This document shows, in pieces, positions 21,595-55,439 of a stretch of DNA of 64,000 nucleotides. A program made the translations under genes and the position numbers. The DNA comes from Elysia chlorotica (lineage: Eukaryota; Mollusca; Gastropoda; Plakobranchidae): assembly GCA_003991915.1 (NCBI GenBank), contig RQTK01000293.1, positions 81,602 to 145,601 on the forward strand. The letters run 5' to 3'. Position 1 is the stretch's first letter, and each line of letters begins with the position of its first letter. The notes under the pieces were generated by a model, which was not told where the DNA came from, did no database searches, and saw nothing but the letters and a program-made list of their open reading frames with translations.

Positions 21595-24401
21595 GTAAGT
21601 GGTAGTTGTTTTAACAAAAGTTCGTTGATGTTCAGTTTCCTGTTCAAATAATAAATCTTGTTTACTAATTGTTTTTTTCCCTCTTTCTTTGATACCGAAC
21701 TACTGTTGGATACAGAAAGTAAACTTTTAAAATCGTTTACTTGACTTTTTGTTTTTTTACTTTGCTCTCAAAGAGGTGATAGTCCTTGTTGGTTGTGTTA
21801 ATCTAATAAGAGATTTATTGTTTATTTGAAATAAGTACAAATTTATGTGTAATGAACGGAACAGAGGTTAAAAGGCAAGAAAATACGAACAACTGTTACG
21901 GGAAGATGTATTGGACAACGCAGGTAAATCGACTTAGCTCGGGCCTCTGGATGCATTTGTTTGTGCTTTACAATTAAATATATTATCTATTTACTGGTTA
22001 TTTTGAGTTAATGGACTTAAATTATAATAACTAAGACTGTCCATATTATTAAAAATAAATTTATGTAGTTGATAATATATTTTTCAAACACAGATCGTCA
22101 CTAATTTTATAAACTTATTTGCATGTTGGTTGGTAAATTTACTCGCACATAAAAGAAGAGGCTAGTGCTGTTGTAATAGCAGTGAAGAAAATGTTATCCT
22201 TAGGGAGAATGGGTTGTTTTAAACAGTGCTTTTACAACTGCACTAAATACTCTTGACACAAGTCTCACAAGTTTTGAAAGGTTTTATTTGTAACTGTAAT
22301 GATATCAGAATAATATTCTAATTTATTAATTATGCAAGCCCATTAAAAAAACACACAAAAATCTCAAAACATTTGAAGGTCGTACACTGACATAATGAAT
22401 GTTTACCCTTGAAAATAAGTTGTGTGCTATAAATCCATGTACCCAAATATTGAAAGCTAAGACAGTCTTCAACGATGAACAAAATGCAGGCATACATGTG
22501 TGACCTCTTACAAATATATTTTATAGCATCCAAGAAATACATCTGAAACATGTGTGTGAAATAGAAGAAACAAAAATGCGACTATGATCGAACATAGAAT
22601 TTTCTTATGATCTTTCCACATAAAAATGGTAAATAAAGAACGGTCAGCATTATCTAGTGATAAGATAAAATAATAATTCAGAAAAAGTACATTTTTAGTT
22701 TATCAAAGCTTTTTTATTTATTTTTTGTTTTCTTTATTCTGATCTATCAGCCATCCTCTTTCAAATAGGAATGACTGACTTAATAATTAAAGAACATATA
22801 TTTTGTCTATTTCGTGCATAAATTACATTTTACAAACACTGTTTCTTTCAGCTCTAATCTTCTGAGTAAGAAAAAAATCGTTACTTAAGAGTTTAATTTT
22901 CTATGGTACACTGAAATAATATTTGACATTTCAAGCAATAAACATTTAATTTAAGTAAAAACTAAAAGAGATATAAAAAGGCCCAACATTCTTAACAGTT
23001 GAAATGAAATATGTCCTAAACGTTCGTAATATTATTTACTTAGAATTGATGTTTAATGATTTATGCAAGACAAAAATGAAATACATGTATGGTATGGGCA
23101 AGTGAACAAGTGAATCCACTGTAGAAAGGATGGATAATAAAGACATATTTAACTGCAGACTATTCATTTTTTTAAACATTTAATACAACATCTATTTTAC
23201 GCTCATTGCACTCAACTAAATGAAACATGATATAAAATTTTAAAAAGAAAAAAAAATGCTTATACACGACAGTACAGTCACCATATCATCATGAAGATTG
23301 CCTTATGTTGACAAATCTTTTCACAGCCTTGATGGGCATGGTTGACATTTAACATATATTAGATTATAATTTGCACACAGGGAATGACATAAGCAAAAGC
23401 TACATGTAGAATTAAAAAAAACATGTTCAAAATGACATGTTAAAAAAGGTTTTAAAAAAAGAAACGAAATGAAAGTTGATATACCTTGTCATGTGGAATT
23501 AAAATTGATTCCAATTTGGGAGGAAACTCATAATGGGCCCTGCAGGTTGTCGTTCTTCAGTCATGTTTCTTTCTCTGCTTATTTTTTATGTACACAATCA
23601 TGGGTTAGCAACGCAGAAGACTGTATTGAACAGATGTAACATTTTGATGTTGAAATCAGCTCAGAAAAGACTAAAATTTCTATCAAGTAATGGTCTGAGG
23701 AAAACTGAAATATAAGCATAAAATTAAATCTTCTTGTGATAAATAGAGAAAAATTGAAAAGCACATAATTTTGATAAGCTTAGTAAGTAATAATTTTTAT
23801 CTATAATTATAAACTGAGTTTTGAATATTATTATGTTTTCTTTCCGAGCCGATTTTATGTGACTTCTTAACAGCCTACACTAAAGGATCAAAATAGAATT
23901 TTTAGCTCAGAGGTATCTTCTTGTAATAAAAAACAAATTAAAAATTAATAACTTTTAAACAGATCTTCGAAAAATAATGACTAAGAAAAAAAACACTGCT
24001 TTGTACTATACCTACAAAATATAAAATAACACTATAAAGACAGTACCTATGAACAGTACACAAGGCAATAGTGATGACTTGTTTAAACAAATGTACATAT
24101 TTTTTTCAGCATCATACAATGAGTATAGAGATTTATAAATAAATTAAATTATAAAATAATAATACTTGGATGCATGTAGACTAACAAATTTCATGATGTT
24201 ACAAATTGCAATGTTGTTCAGAGGAATGATAACTACATATTAAGCTTGTTGAATTACATTTTAATTATATAAAAGTAAATATACTGACTATTTCAAAGTA
24301 GATAGATGTATTTTGTGGGATTAAAGGATTGCAAAGTCCACTTAACCATACTAGACCTCTCATGTATTATATATAGCACATTGAGACACTTTGAAACAAA
24401 C

Positions 24402-24467
<66 letters not shown>
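24402..24467. repeat. (AG)n microsatellite
   Basis: About 32 uninterrupted AG units. Confidence 0.95.
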
Positions 24468-24470
<3 letters not shown>

Positions 24471-25519
24471 AAAAATAAAGAAGAATTAATCACATTTGAT
24501 AGATTGCATAAATAAAAAATAAATTTTTATATTTTTAATTCATCATGCTTATGAGGGAAACAATTGTTTACAAGATGTTTTGAAAGGAAAAGTGAGAGTG
24601 AAAATGAATGGGTGTGAAGACAGCTGTAAAAGAAGTAAAGTAATAGAGGAAAAGAATGACTAGCATTTCAGAAATACAGAGACAAAAGTTTACAAAGAAA
24701 CAAGATTTTTATTTATGCTTCTATGTGTAAAATTTGAGTCTCTCGAATAAAAGAGTTTATTCTTGATACAAAGTAATATTTAAAAATCTTGCTCCTATCA
24801 TAAAGACGTACCCAATGCAAAAACTATGCTCAAAGAGTGCATTAAATACAGCGCATAAATCAAATATACAGGATTTGTAAACAAGCAAAAGGGAAAGGTT
24901 TATCTAAGTCAATCAAATTAATAGAATAAAAGTATGCAACTTCAAATTACGAAGTTCTAACACTTTCTATGTTTGACTGACTTATTAAAATAGTTATATA
25001 CAGTGCACTTTCATCTAAAGTATATTGCAAGTTGTTATAATTTTTTTTTTTTTAATTTGAAAAAAACAAACAAAAAACCAACAAAATATACATCATATAA
25101 CTTTATAGAATACAAACTTGACATACACACATATACACATATACACAAACTTAATTAATGAAACACATTGAAAAAAATAGAAAAAAAATACAGCTAAGTC
25201 AAAACAACTCCCATGCAAAAATGTATACATTATAACAACATTTGAGGTGAATAATGATGAGTTTCGTTGAGAAGCAAAGAATATATGCCATGATGCTTAT
25301 TTACAAAATGTTTTGACTTATAGAAAATGAACTAATTGAACAACAAAGATGAGATGATAATTTACACCCAAATGTTAAAAACAGAGTATTGTTCAAGTTT
25401 GGTCCTTGCTGCAAAATGAAGTACCAGAAGCATGTAGGTAAATATTTGGCATAAACTGTATTGCAATTTTATAACTGAAACACACCTTTGAAGTCGTATA
25501 TTATTACAACTTGTGTTGG

Positions 25520-25680
25520 TCTTTATTGTCTTTCCAAGTTCAATTTCGCTTAACTCTTCATCACCCAATGCAAAGAGATTCCATCATCAATTTTTTTTTA
25601 ACTATGACATGCATTTAGTTACAACTCCTGTTTTTACTGAAATGAATACCAGAAGGCTGTATTTTGATCTTTTATTATCT
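25520..25680 (-). promoter_or_regulatory. possible septin polyadenylation signals
   Basis: AATAAA hexamers on the - strand at about 25676-25671 and 25527-25522, 350-500 bp past the septin stop. No other support. Confidence 0.25.
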
Positions 25681-26021
25681 ATTTCCATTCTGTAGTTTTA
25701 CAGAGATATTTCTTTTTCTATGCACACACAAAAATTGTCCTCAGAATTTGGTGCCAATGATACTTCATCCTCTTGCTCTTTGCCATGGAAAAGGAATATG
25801 GTGGAGATAGTAGGCTACTAATACACATCAAATGGTCCCTAACCGTTCCCCAGCGCCAGCCCATCATAACTTGCCCAGCCCGTTGACCTGTTTCTGTGAC
25901 TGCCCAGCCCGTTGACCTGTTTCTGTGACAGCCCATCATAACTTGCCCAGCCCGTTGACCTGTTTCTGTGACAGCCCATCATAACTTGCCCAGCCCGTTG
26001 ACCTGTTTCTGTGACAGCCCA

Positions 26022-45243
<19,222 letters not shown>

Positions 45244-48190
45244 GTTTGCGATGGTCTACTTTCACTTTCGATATCAATGTTACGCTACTGACGTCACACT
45301 ATAGCACCATATTTTTAGTAAGAACCACAACTAACTCTCTAGAGTCAGGACATCAGAAAGGTTATTCCACCGCGCAGCACGCACGCTCTGTAATTAGTAT
45401 AAGGTCACATAAAGATCACCATGAAATTAATGTCCAAAACACAATAGCACTATAACTCAGACGTACCGTCACTATCAAAGAAATGTCGACTTTTTAGACG
45501 CCACTCTAACACCTCATAACAATAACAAAAATGATCTGCGGGGAAAGGTCGGGATAATAATTGAGTTAAATAAACACAACTTTCCATTCTCACTTTGGAT
45601 AAATACAGAAAGCGTCGCAAAACATCAAGTACGGGTGTGACATAAATTAGCTGGCTTTTTGGGGGGTAAACAAAAGGGTTTTGATCTATCATTGGTAACA
45701 CTTTCAAAAGGAAAAACACTAGGAAGATAAAGCACTATATCAGCAGTGGTTCTAATCTATGTAAATATTAAAAAAAAAAATCAAAATTATTATTAACCTA
45801 CTAGGATGATTTCTAAGACAGACCGACCGTTTGTATGAGATGAACAAAGTAACCAATGAAGCTGTTCAATATTCTGGTCTCAATGTTTATTGCCTTTCTC
45901 TTATCAAACAACAGAAATAATTAAGACATTAGGGGAGAGGGCCAGAATATAGGAGACGGTTTGCAGTTAGTCCAATGCGCGTAATTGTAGTACATGTATA
46001 TGTCTTAAATATCCCTCCGATACGTGCGTGTCTTATGGTAGGGAGGGGAGAGGTATATTGGCATACGAAAGAGGATAACTAAGCTTGGGAATTTCAAAAC
46101 CTGAGGCAATATGAACTTCTAGCTACCTGTACAAAGACCTAAATTGTTTTTTAAAACTAGTTGTCTCTAAAACGTAAAAAAAAACGGGTTGAACCATTCT
46201 GCACGCACCTAGTACGCACCACGACAAACTCAAACATTGAACGCGCCATAACCCTGACCGGATCACGCCGGTACGTCTCGGACCGTCAGAATGTTCCGTC
46301 TGGACTATAGAGTCATCTTTCCGGATGACAGGCGGCTTAAACCGGTCCAGCGCGCTCGTAATCTGAAAGAGCGATCTGTGTACCGGTTCATCCTGCTGGA
46401 TTAAGCAGATAATATCAGTCTATCGGTTCGGCCCACGTTTCGGGGGTTAAGAGGCACATACAGTTAGGAAAGGCAGTTACAATATTTTGCCTCTAGCCCC
46501 GCAGTTTGGACATCGTGGTTAGATTTGGTGCGTTCATGCGTAGCTCAGTGTTGGACTTGGGCTTGAGAGACGAATTTTTTCACTAAGGCGTTCAGTGTAG
46601 AATGGTATACACCAAAATTCATCATAGTTTTTGTACCAACAGGTTGGCTCCTCCTCCCTTGTGTTAAATAATGATTTCCAGAGCTTCTCCAGACATACAG
46701 AGTCCCGTTTCTACATATACCTTATCAACATTGGAATGAGAAACGACATTACACAAACACGAGTTGCTAACGTCAAAACTGTGGCTACTTTCTGTATTCA
46801 CTGCACATCAACTGAAAATAGTATAAAGACGGTATCAATCTGCAATTCTAAATATACAGATTTGGTTCTTTATCAAAGAAAGCCTGTCTGCCGTTTATTT
46901 GTAATAAGCGATGCCTTAGTTACCGTACGTTACATAGTATATTGAAAAATATTTTAAAGCACAAGGCATCATTTAAAAATGATTGTAAAACACTGACCTT
47001 CTTTATTCTCTTCAAATTATTTAGATTTTTTTCTCACCTGTTATTTGTTCACTAAAAACATAAAGATGGGCATAGAAACTTTCCGAATATCTACATTTAC
47101 AGACTCTATCATTACAACGAAAGCCTCGGGCCAAATGACTCGATCGTGGAGCTAATCCGAGGCTTTTTGCGGAACATTCGGGTTACGCACGTCTGCTTGT
47201 GCTCGGACTGACGTTTGACAGTTAAGAGTGACGTCCCCTCTACTGCAAGAAAAAATGTAAAGAGAGGAAGATCTCGATAGTTATAGTTGTGGGGGAGGGA
47301 GGGACGGCAGATAGCATAGTGGGTAGCGCTGTTAAACAACAACAAACGAGGTATGTGTTTGAGGCCCTCAGCTACTGCTCCCGCATTCCATCCCAGTATA
47401 AAGATTTCTTCTAAAATATAGGGACGTAAAACTAAACAGGTTAATGATTTTAATGCGGACAACTTTAGAATATCCAAGGGCATTAATCTTCAAGATTTTA
47501 CAAAATGTATGTGACAAAGTTTTGCAGTTTTCTTCTTGGTTAGGATTATATATGATAAATGTGCACTAATCTGCATATTATTGTTCTGATAAAAAAAATG
47601 GGACATATAGAATAAACAGACAGTCCGACGGACACAGCACTAGCGTTAAGTATCGGTTGCTTGGGCTCTTTAGCAAATAAAGTGTTTGTTTGCACCGCAC
47701 TGTTTATTTGGCATGAAACGATGCGCAGTCATCTCACTTTATACAAGTTTATTGATGAAGCTCATAATTTGTTTATAGTATTTTTTTTATTGTTGCTTGT
47801 TAGTCTTTGTGCAGGATGTTTGCCACTCCTTCCTTGTGTCGCTGATAGTATCTGATTGCGAGAATCAAGTGGATGCCACCAGACTGTACACTTGGAGGGA
47901 CCTTCGAGCTAGACGCCAGCCTTACTTCTGCAAAAATCATTAAAACTAAGCATCCAGTGGCGGAATAGAGATATATCCTCGTTTGGCGCCTTCGAGGTTC
48001 TAACAAATCTAAGGGATCAAATATGGCAACGGACCCCAAGACTTAAGTCTGAAAAATGTGTACGCTCTGTGAAGTCTGTCACGTTTCACAGACCAATCTC
48101 ACCAGGAGGGTACAATAAAACACAAACGGAAACAGATCCTATGACCACCTGATTGCAAATCGCGCGCTTTATATATTGACTAATTGAGCT
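45244..48190. other. Septin upstream region, no gene seen
   Basis: Candidate promoter side of the long septin transcript. 46200-46480 is relatively GC- and CpG-rich non-repeat DNA that could be regulatory. A degraded SINE-like stretch lies near 47990-48115. No coding exon recognised. Confidence 0.4.
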
Positions 48191-48196
48191 ATACCC

Positions 48197-48235
48197 CCCC
48201 CCCCCCCCCTTACCTCCCCTCTCTCTNNNNNNNNN

Positions 48236-48278
<43 letters not shown>

Positions 48279-48425
48279 CTCTCTGTCTCTCTCTCTCTTT
48301 GTTTTTGTATCTCTCTCTGTCTCTCTCTCTCTCTTTGTCTCTGTCTTTCTTCCACTTTGTTTTTCTCTTTTTTTTCTCTTTCTCTCTTTCTCTCTATCCC
48401 ACTCCCTCTTTCTCTCTTTTCTCAA
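48197..48425. repeat. C-run, assembly gap and (CT)n tract
   Basis: C-run of about 16 (48194-48209), nine N (48227-48235), then a CT-rich tract to about 48425. Confidence 0.95.
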
Positions 48426-48921
48426 GGTTGCGATTTGCAAGTAAACCAGTCCACTTGTCGCCTTCACCATCTCCGTGGTTACGGTCAAGTTTTTGCAGCG
48501 TGAATCATGACGGAAGGGGAGAGAATTACGCAACACGAGTGGGCTAGAAGGTCTACTTTTCTCCCCTCATTGATTGACAACTAGGTATACAGGCTTGATA
48601 CAGGCGTTTCAATTAACATCAGCCACCATCCGTCTAGTGCATTCATTGGAACGGACATGTTTTAGTCCATGTGGTTTTAGGTTTTCACAAAGTTTTCCTT
48701 TTTGATAGAGAACAGCTACATTAACGGGAGAAGACGATCCCGGTATAATGATATGAATTATTATCTTCGCGAATAACAACATTAATTTAACAGACCACGA
48801 CCTCTTCAACTATCTTAAGCTCGTCATTTCGTGATTTTTCTTTTTTTTTTTTTTTCTTTTTCAGTTTTAGAAATCCAAATTTATAGAGACTCTTATTATC
48901 AAAATGGTAGATGTTTAGAGC

Positions 48922-49346
<425 letters not shown>

Positions 49347-49627
49347 AACACAGACACACAAACTCTAAAAATGTTACGAAGATCACAAGGATTTTGTGAA
49401 ACTTATAATAGGGACTTTACCAGAGACTGATGTCATTATTGCCAAGTGCCTTGGTGTTTTGCTCGGATACTATTAAAGAGAGACGTAAAGATTTGTTTTT
49501 TAATGGCACCCATCTCTCTTACTCAAAGTGACAAATCCAGGTCATTGTTTGTGAAAGCAAAAAAAAAAAAATGACTGTAGACCAACGTGTTGTTCATAAA
49601 ACAAAAACTTGACAAATGTTCGTTTGT

Positions 49628-49706
49628 GTGCGTGTGTGTTGTGTGTGGGTGTGTGTGTGTGTGTGTGTGGGTGTGTGGGTGTGTGGGTGTGTGGGTGTGT
49701 GGGTGT
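49628..49706. repeat. (GT)n / (GTGTGGGT)n microsatellite
   Basis: GT units passing into GTGTGGGT octamers. Confidence 0.95.
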
Positions 49707-51283
49707 TAAACTATAAACATACTTGTCAGTATTTCGGGGGAACATTTAGACCGTGAACTTAGGTTTAGAAAAGGGCTAGTGACACATTAATTTTTCAAAG
49801 TGTTCTTGATTTGTCATCATAAAAAAGAAAGTAAATAGACGCAACAATGTCGTAGAGAGCTTTGCTCTTTCTCTATCTCTCTTTCTTTCTCCCCCTCCCC
49901 CTCTCTCCTTCTTTCTGTCTGTCTGTATCTCTCTACCTATCCCTAGGTTTAACAATTCCTAGGTATCCCAGGGCTGAACGATGAAAACGAAGTCTTGATT
50001 CCTCCCCCTCCCGTTGTATATTTTTTATAGTTGACATCCTTCGTTTACAACAACATAGTTTATAGTTTTGACCTTACATTCAAAAGTTTGTTTGTGTTGG
50101 AGCCGATGGCTGGGTGACTTAGTGCTCTAAACTGGTAAGCAGAACAACCGCTGTTCGAATCTCGTAAGCCAGGTCGGCAGTTCTGCTAGGGAACAGGAGA
50201 GCAGTCAATCCTATTTTATTACATAAGGTTTGATTATGTTTGGGACTTGTTTATTCTTTAAAACTTTGAGTTGTTAATTTTTCATAGAGTCAGAGTAATG
50301 TCAAACACACTTTATATGTTTTCACTTTCATCCTATTGTCGCAAAATTTTTTGGTTTTGATTTTAACTGTTTATCTCAATGTATCCCCTACTTTATCTCA
50401 CAAGCTCTCTTCTTTTCTCTCTCTATTAGTAATACACAATCTTTCTCCATTCAAAGAATTAGGGGAAGATAAATTATAATAATACAATATCGAAAATACA
50501 AGACAACGATAAAGGAATATAACTATCCGCAACAATCCCACATTATTAAAATAGAAACCGTTTAAAAAACAAATTTTCCAATTGGTAATCTCAGAACAAA
50601 ATCCTTTTTTTCTGTGCTTCTGGTTTATTTATTTCTATAATAAAATAGTGTCCCTGTCTCAATATAACATCAAGAACTATCGTCTTTCACGCCATAAACA
50701 TTCTACACGAATCCATCAAGTCTAAAACCCGAAAACGCCATAAACATTCTTCACGAATCCATCAAGTCTAAATCCCCAAACCGAACTACATGTACATCAT
50801 TTCTGTATGTTTTTACAGAGGAACTGTATCTAGATCTAGTACTGTCATAATGACATAAAGAGCCCACTGTGTTGCGGGAACAATTATAAAATTGTAATTC
50901 TTATTCCCCACCATAAGCCGTAAATCCACATACAAGAGCGGAGGCCTAATTAATATTCTGCTTGTTTCGCTGGCGGCAACTAAAAAAAGGGTCTTTATTG
51001 GGGGGACAAAGCGACGACTATGCTAATCAACAAATACCTTTCATTATGATTAATTTATTTAACGAATAGTTTACATTAAGACACAGACGTCCCTCCTGAA
51101 GTTAAACATTCCTTATTGGTATGTGTGTATATGAAAAGTCGTGCCCCTGTAACCTTTATCAGTGTCTCTGCCTCTTTTTTTCTTTTTTTTTTTCTTTTCT
51201 CAATAACAACTCCCTCTGTCAATCTTCCATTCCTTCTGCCTCTTTCTATTTTCTTTTCAATGACAACTTCATTTCCATTCCCC

Positions 51284-51284
<1 letters not shown>

Positions 51285-51355
<71 letters not shown>

Positions 51356-51455
51356 CGTAGTAGTAGAAGTAGAAGCAGGCTAGTTGTAGATTTAAGTTGA
51401 GTTGGTTTGACGTCCAACGTCAGCACTATATAGGCTGTATAATTGTTGTACATCT

Positions 51456-51535
<80 letters not shown>

Positions 51536-51536
51536 T
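51285..51536. repeat. Two (TAG)n arrays around a SINE tail
   Basis: 51285-51365 and 51456-51536, separated by 51366-51455 with a SINE tail. Confidence 0.95.
51395..51437 (-). mobile_element. SINE tail inside a TAG microsatellite
   Basis: GTTGAGTTGGTTTGACGTCC, CAGCACTATATAGGCTGT between two TAG arrays. Confidence 0.8.
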
Positions 51537-52104
51537 TTTGTGGTGGCGGTAGTAGTAGTAGAGCCACCATCATCGCCATCATCACTATGATTTTTCACCA
51601 TCATCTGTGGTATCTCCATTCTTTTACGTTCACAAACCAAGGTTTAGAGTTAATTTACAGAAAGTATTACAAACGCCTATGCGTTATTAGTAAATAACTT
51701 ATCACTATAGATCAACAACAATTAATTAGACGCACATAGTGAACAGCTGTGGACTGTCTGTCCAAATTGATTAATGTTTGTTCAGTGGGAGTACATCTTC
51801 ACCAGACACAGGCACTCGATGACTGACCATTCACACTCACTGTAACTACTACTAAGTCTACTAGATAAATTGAGGGAGTTAACAATATAGGCCTAACGTA
51901 GTCTTTCCGTTTTGACTGGAGAGTTATTGATTGGTGTGCCCCATTTATACGCTGTCCATTTAAGTGCTACAAAATGCAATAATAATTAGTCAATTTTGTT
52001 TTTCAATCCTATTATACACTTTCCAAACACATCACATGTGCACTATGTGGCTCCAATGAATTCTGTAAAGTTTTTATGCCTGTACGTCTCGCAAATGGAA
52101 GGGG

Positions 52105-52560
52105 GGGGGGGGGGGGAGAAGAAGGTTGGTGGGTGGATGAGGGAGAGGAGTAGGTAGGGAAGATGGAAGATTGGGAGGGATGGATGGTGAGATAGATGAG
52201 GGAGAGGAGTAGGAGGAGGGGAAGATGGAAGAGTGGAAGGATGGATGGTGAGATGGATGAGGGAGAGGAGTAGGAGGAGGGAAAGATGGAGGAATGGGAG
52301 GGATGGATGAGGGAGAGGAGGAGGAGGGAAAGATGGAGGAGTGTGAGGGATGGATGACTGAGAGGAGGAGGAGGGAAATATGGAGGAGTGGGAGGGATGG
52401 ATGGATGATGGCGAGGAGGAGGAGGGAAAGATGGAAGAGTGAAAGGATGGATGGGAAGATGGATGACTGGGAGGAGGAGGAGGGAAAGATGGAGGAGTGA
52501 GATGGATGACTGTGAGGAGGAGGAGGGAAAGATGGAGGAGTTGGAGGGATGGATGGGGAG
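52105..52560. repeat. Purine-rich minisatellite (GGAGGAGGGAAAGATGG)
   Basis: Irregular units of about 60-70 bp built from GGAGGAGGAGGGAAAGATGG and GGATGGATGA, preceded by a G15-type run at about 52102-52117. Confidence 0.85.
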
Positions 52561-52728
52561 ATCATACACTGCCACAACATTGGTCATTCAGGCCCCAGGT
52601 AAAATGCCCGCTGATGTGTCAATCTATACATCAAAAGCTGTCCGGCCAGTGATAGATCGACAAGTCATCCAGTAAAGGGGTGTTTGAAAAAAGGGGGGGG
52701 GGGACAAGATGACCTTGCAGCTTAGACC

Positions 52729-52781
52729 TTACTAAGGCAGTACTCGCTATCGTAAAGGTAGATGCAAGGTAGATGAACAAT

Positions 52782-52840
<59 letters not shown>

Positions 52841-54234
52841 GGTCGACATCAGCAACGACGACAACAACAACAACAACGACAAAGACAATAACAACAATGA
52901 TTGGAACAACAACGACCACGACAACAACAACAACGACGTTGACGACGACGACGATGAAGACGACTACAGCAACAACAACAACTACTACAACAGCAGCAAC
53001 AACAACAATGACATAAAAACTACGATTATGAATCGATCACTAACTTTCTCCTTTCTATGTCCATAATATAAAATATTAATACTAATGTTTATTGAGTATT
53101 GCTCCAACATATAGTTCTAGTTTTACGAACGTTTTAGTTTTCGATATCTTTATAACTATATGGAAAGTTCTAATAATTGCTTTTAAAATGCACATGCATT
53201 TAATTGTCAAGCGCTCTGAACCCAAGCACATTTGGGGTGGGTCGCCGTAGAGGTTTATTTGTACATGTATTACTTCACCTTAACATACAAGCTCTGGATT
53301 TAGGGACCCTGAAACACATTTTTTACTCGGCCTCCCTCTTTTCATTAATAAAAGAGAAGAAGAAATGATTCCACCTCTATATTTACCCACCTGTCAAGGT
53401 TTAGCGGACAATCTGTAAGACTTAAACCCCTGCTGTGATTTTTGTGAGGAGCCTATGTAGATAGATCCACACTGTTTGGTGTAAACCTGTTAAGAGCATA
53501 CCTAGATAGATCCACACTGTTTGGTGTAAACCTGTTAAGAGCATACCTAGATATTACTAAGGCAGTACTCGCTAAAGTAAAGGTAGATGCAAGTTTGGTG
53601 AACAATAACAACAACAACAACAACAACAACAACAAAATTAATACAACAACAAGGTCGACAGCAACGACGACGACGACAACAACAACGACAACGACGACAA
53701 CAACAACGGCCATAACAACAACGACAAAGACAATAACGGCAATGACCGTAACAACAACAACGACAAAAACAACAACAACGACCACGACAACAACAACAAC
53801 GTGTACGACGACGACTACAACAACAACAGCAACTACTACAACAGCCGCAACCACAATGACATAAAAACTACGACTATGAATCGGTCACTAATTTTCTCCT
53901 ATGCCCATACTATAAAATGTTAATACTAATGTTTATTGAGTATTGCTCCAACATATAGTTCTAGTTTTACGAACGTTTTAGTTTTCTATATCTGTATAAC
54001 CCAGGCACATTTGGGGTGGGGCGCCGTAGAGGTTTATTTGTACATGTATTACTTCACCTTAACATAAAAGCTCTTGATTTAGGGACCCTGAAACGCTTTT
54101 TTTTTTTTACTTGGCCCCCTCATTAAAAAAAGAGAAGAAGAAATCATTCCACCTCTATATTTACCCACCTGTCAAGGTTTAGCGGACAATCTGTAAGACT
54201 TAAACCCCTGCTGTGATTTTTGTGAGGAGCCTAT
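52729..54234. repeat. 0.7-kb tandem duplication with (CAA)n core
   Basis: Copies 52729-53456 and 53554-54234 share TTACTAAGGCAGTACTCGCT at the start, a CAA/CGA-rich core, and a GAGGAGCCTAT end. Between them are two units of about 48 bp (GATAGATCCACACTG core). Confidence 0.9.
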
Positions 54235-54249
54235 TAAGAGCCATCCGGT

Positions 54250-54377
54250 CGAATACCTCATGAGGACCTTGTAACCGAATACCTCACGAGGACCTTGTAA
54301 CCGAGTACCTCATGTGGACCTTGTAACCGAAAAACCTCATGCGGACCTTGTAACCGAATACTTCATGAGGACCTTGG
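54250..54377. repeat. 26-bp tandem repeat, about 5 units
   Basis: Core CTCATGAGGACCTTGTAACC with point differences, right after the 0.7-kb duplication. Confidence 0.85.
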
Positions 54378-54459
54378 ATGAGGCAGGATCTCCCAGTGAA
54401 TACTGGATGTTTTGATATGCTTGATTGATTCTTGGTATAGTTTGTAGCTTTTACGTCTC

Positions 54460-54605
54460 TCAAGTCACTAAGAAGGACAATACACGGTGACGGGTCATAA
54501 GACTGACGTCTGACAATTTTACGTACTGCCACATATGAGACAGTGCGGCGATACCTGTACTCTTGTATCAGCAACTCATATTGTACCGACACCGAACCAA
54601 CCAGT
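54460..54605 (-). mobile_element. SINE copy, headless
   Basis: GACTGACGTCTGACAATTTT, ATTGTACCGACACCGAACCA. Confidence 0.75.
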
Positions 54606-54714
54606 GTATGCTTGATTACGTTTTTTGGTCACTTTCATAACGATGCTTGACTAAGACCGGGTTAGTTTCACGTCTCCCTGGGTTTCACGGAGAGTCCCAT
54701 TATTGTGGGGCCGT

Positions 54715-55430
54715 AAGTGGCATGGTTGCAGTAGCAATTACGACCAATGGACAGTAAGTTACATGGTTGCAGTAGCAATTACGACCAATGGACAGTAAGT
54801 TACATGGTTGCAGTAGCAATTACGACCCATGGACAGTAAGTTACATGGTTGCAGTAGCAATTACGACCCATGGACAGTAAGTTACATGGTTGCAGTAGCA
54901 ATTACGACCAATGGACAGTAAGTTACATGGTTGCAGTAGCAATTACGACCAATGGACAGTAAGTTACATGGTTGCAGTAGCAATTACGACCAATGGACAG
55001 TAAGTTACATGGTTGCAGTAGCAATTACGACCAATGGACAGTAAGTTACATGGTTGCAGTAGCAATTACGACCAATGGACAGTAAGTTACATGGTTGCAG
55101 TAGCAATTACGACCAATGGACAGTAAGTTACATGGTTGCAGTAGCAATTACGACCCATGGACAGTAAGTTACATGGTTGCAGTAGCAATTACGACCCATG
55201 GACAGTAAGTTACATGGTTGCAGTAGCAATTACGACCCATGGACAGTAAGTTACATGGTTGCAGTAGCAATTACGACCCATGGACAGTAAGTTACATGGT
55301 TGCAGTAGCAATTACGACCCATGGACAGTAAGTTACATGGTTGCAGTAGCAATTACGACCCATGGACAGTAAGTTACATGGTTGCAGTAGCAATTACGAC
55401 CCATGGACAGTAAGTTACATGGTTGCAGTT
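54715..55430. repeat. 41-bp satellite, 17 units, two unit types in blocks
   Basis: Near-perfect 41-bp units (core GTAAGTTACATGGTTGCAGT). Units carry either ACCAATGG or ACCCATGG, in the order A2 C2 A6 C7. The array ends in a T18 run. The left edge begins GGGGCCGTAAGTGGCATGG, resembling the MITE end at 61525. Confidence 0.95.
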
Positions 55431-55439
55431 TTTTTTTTT

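Larger units (their letters stand above)
16503..25840. other. AT-rich convergent intergenic / 3'-UTR region
   Basis: Between the converging VMP1 and septin genes. Contains a SINE tail (18541-18615), short GT (20342-20360) and AG (24402-24467) microsatellites, several + strand AATAAA signals (for example near 18081 and 19744) and the exon-like segments noted separately. ORFs here are short, AT-biased and without recognisable motifs. Confidence 0.6.

Noticed and set aside
54715-55430. CRISPR-like array
   Set aside because: Units are contiguous with no spacers, in a eukaryotic intergenic region; it is a satellite. The same applies to the arrays at 26305 and 35950.
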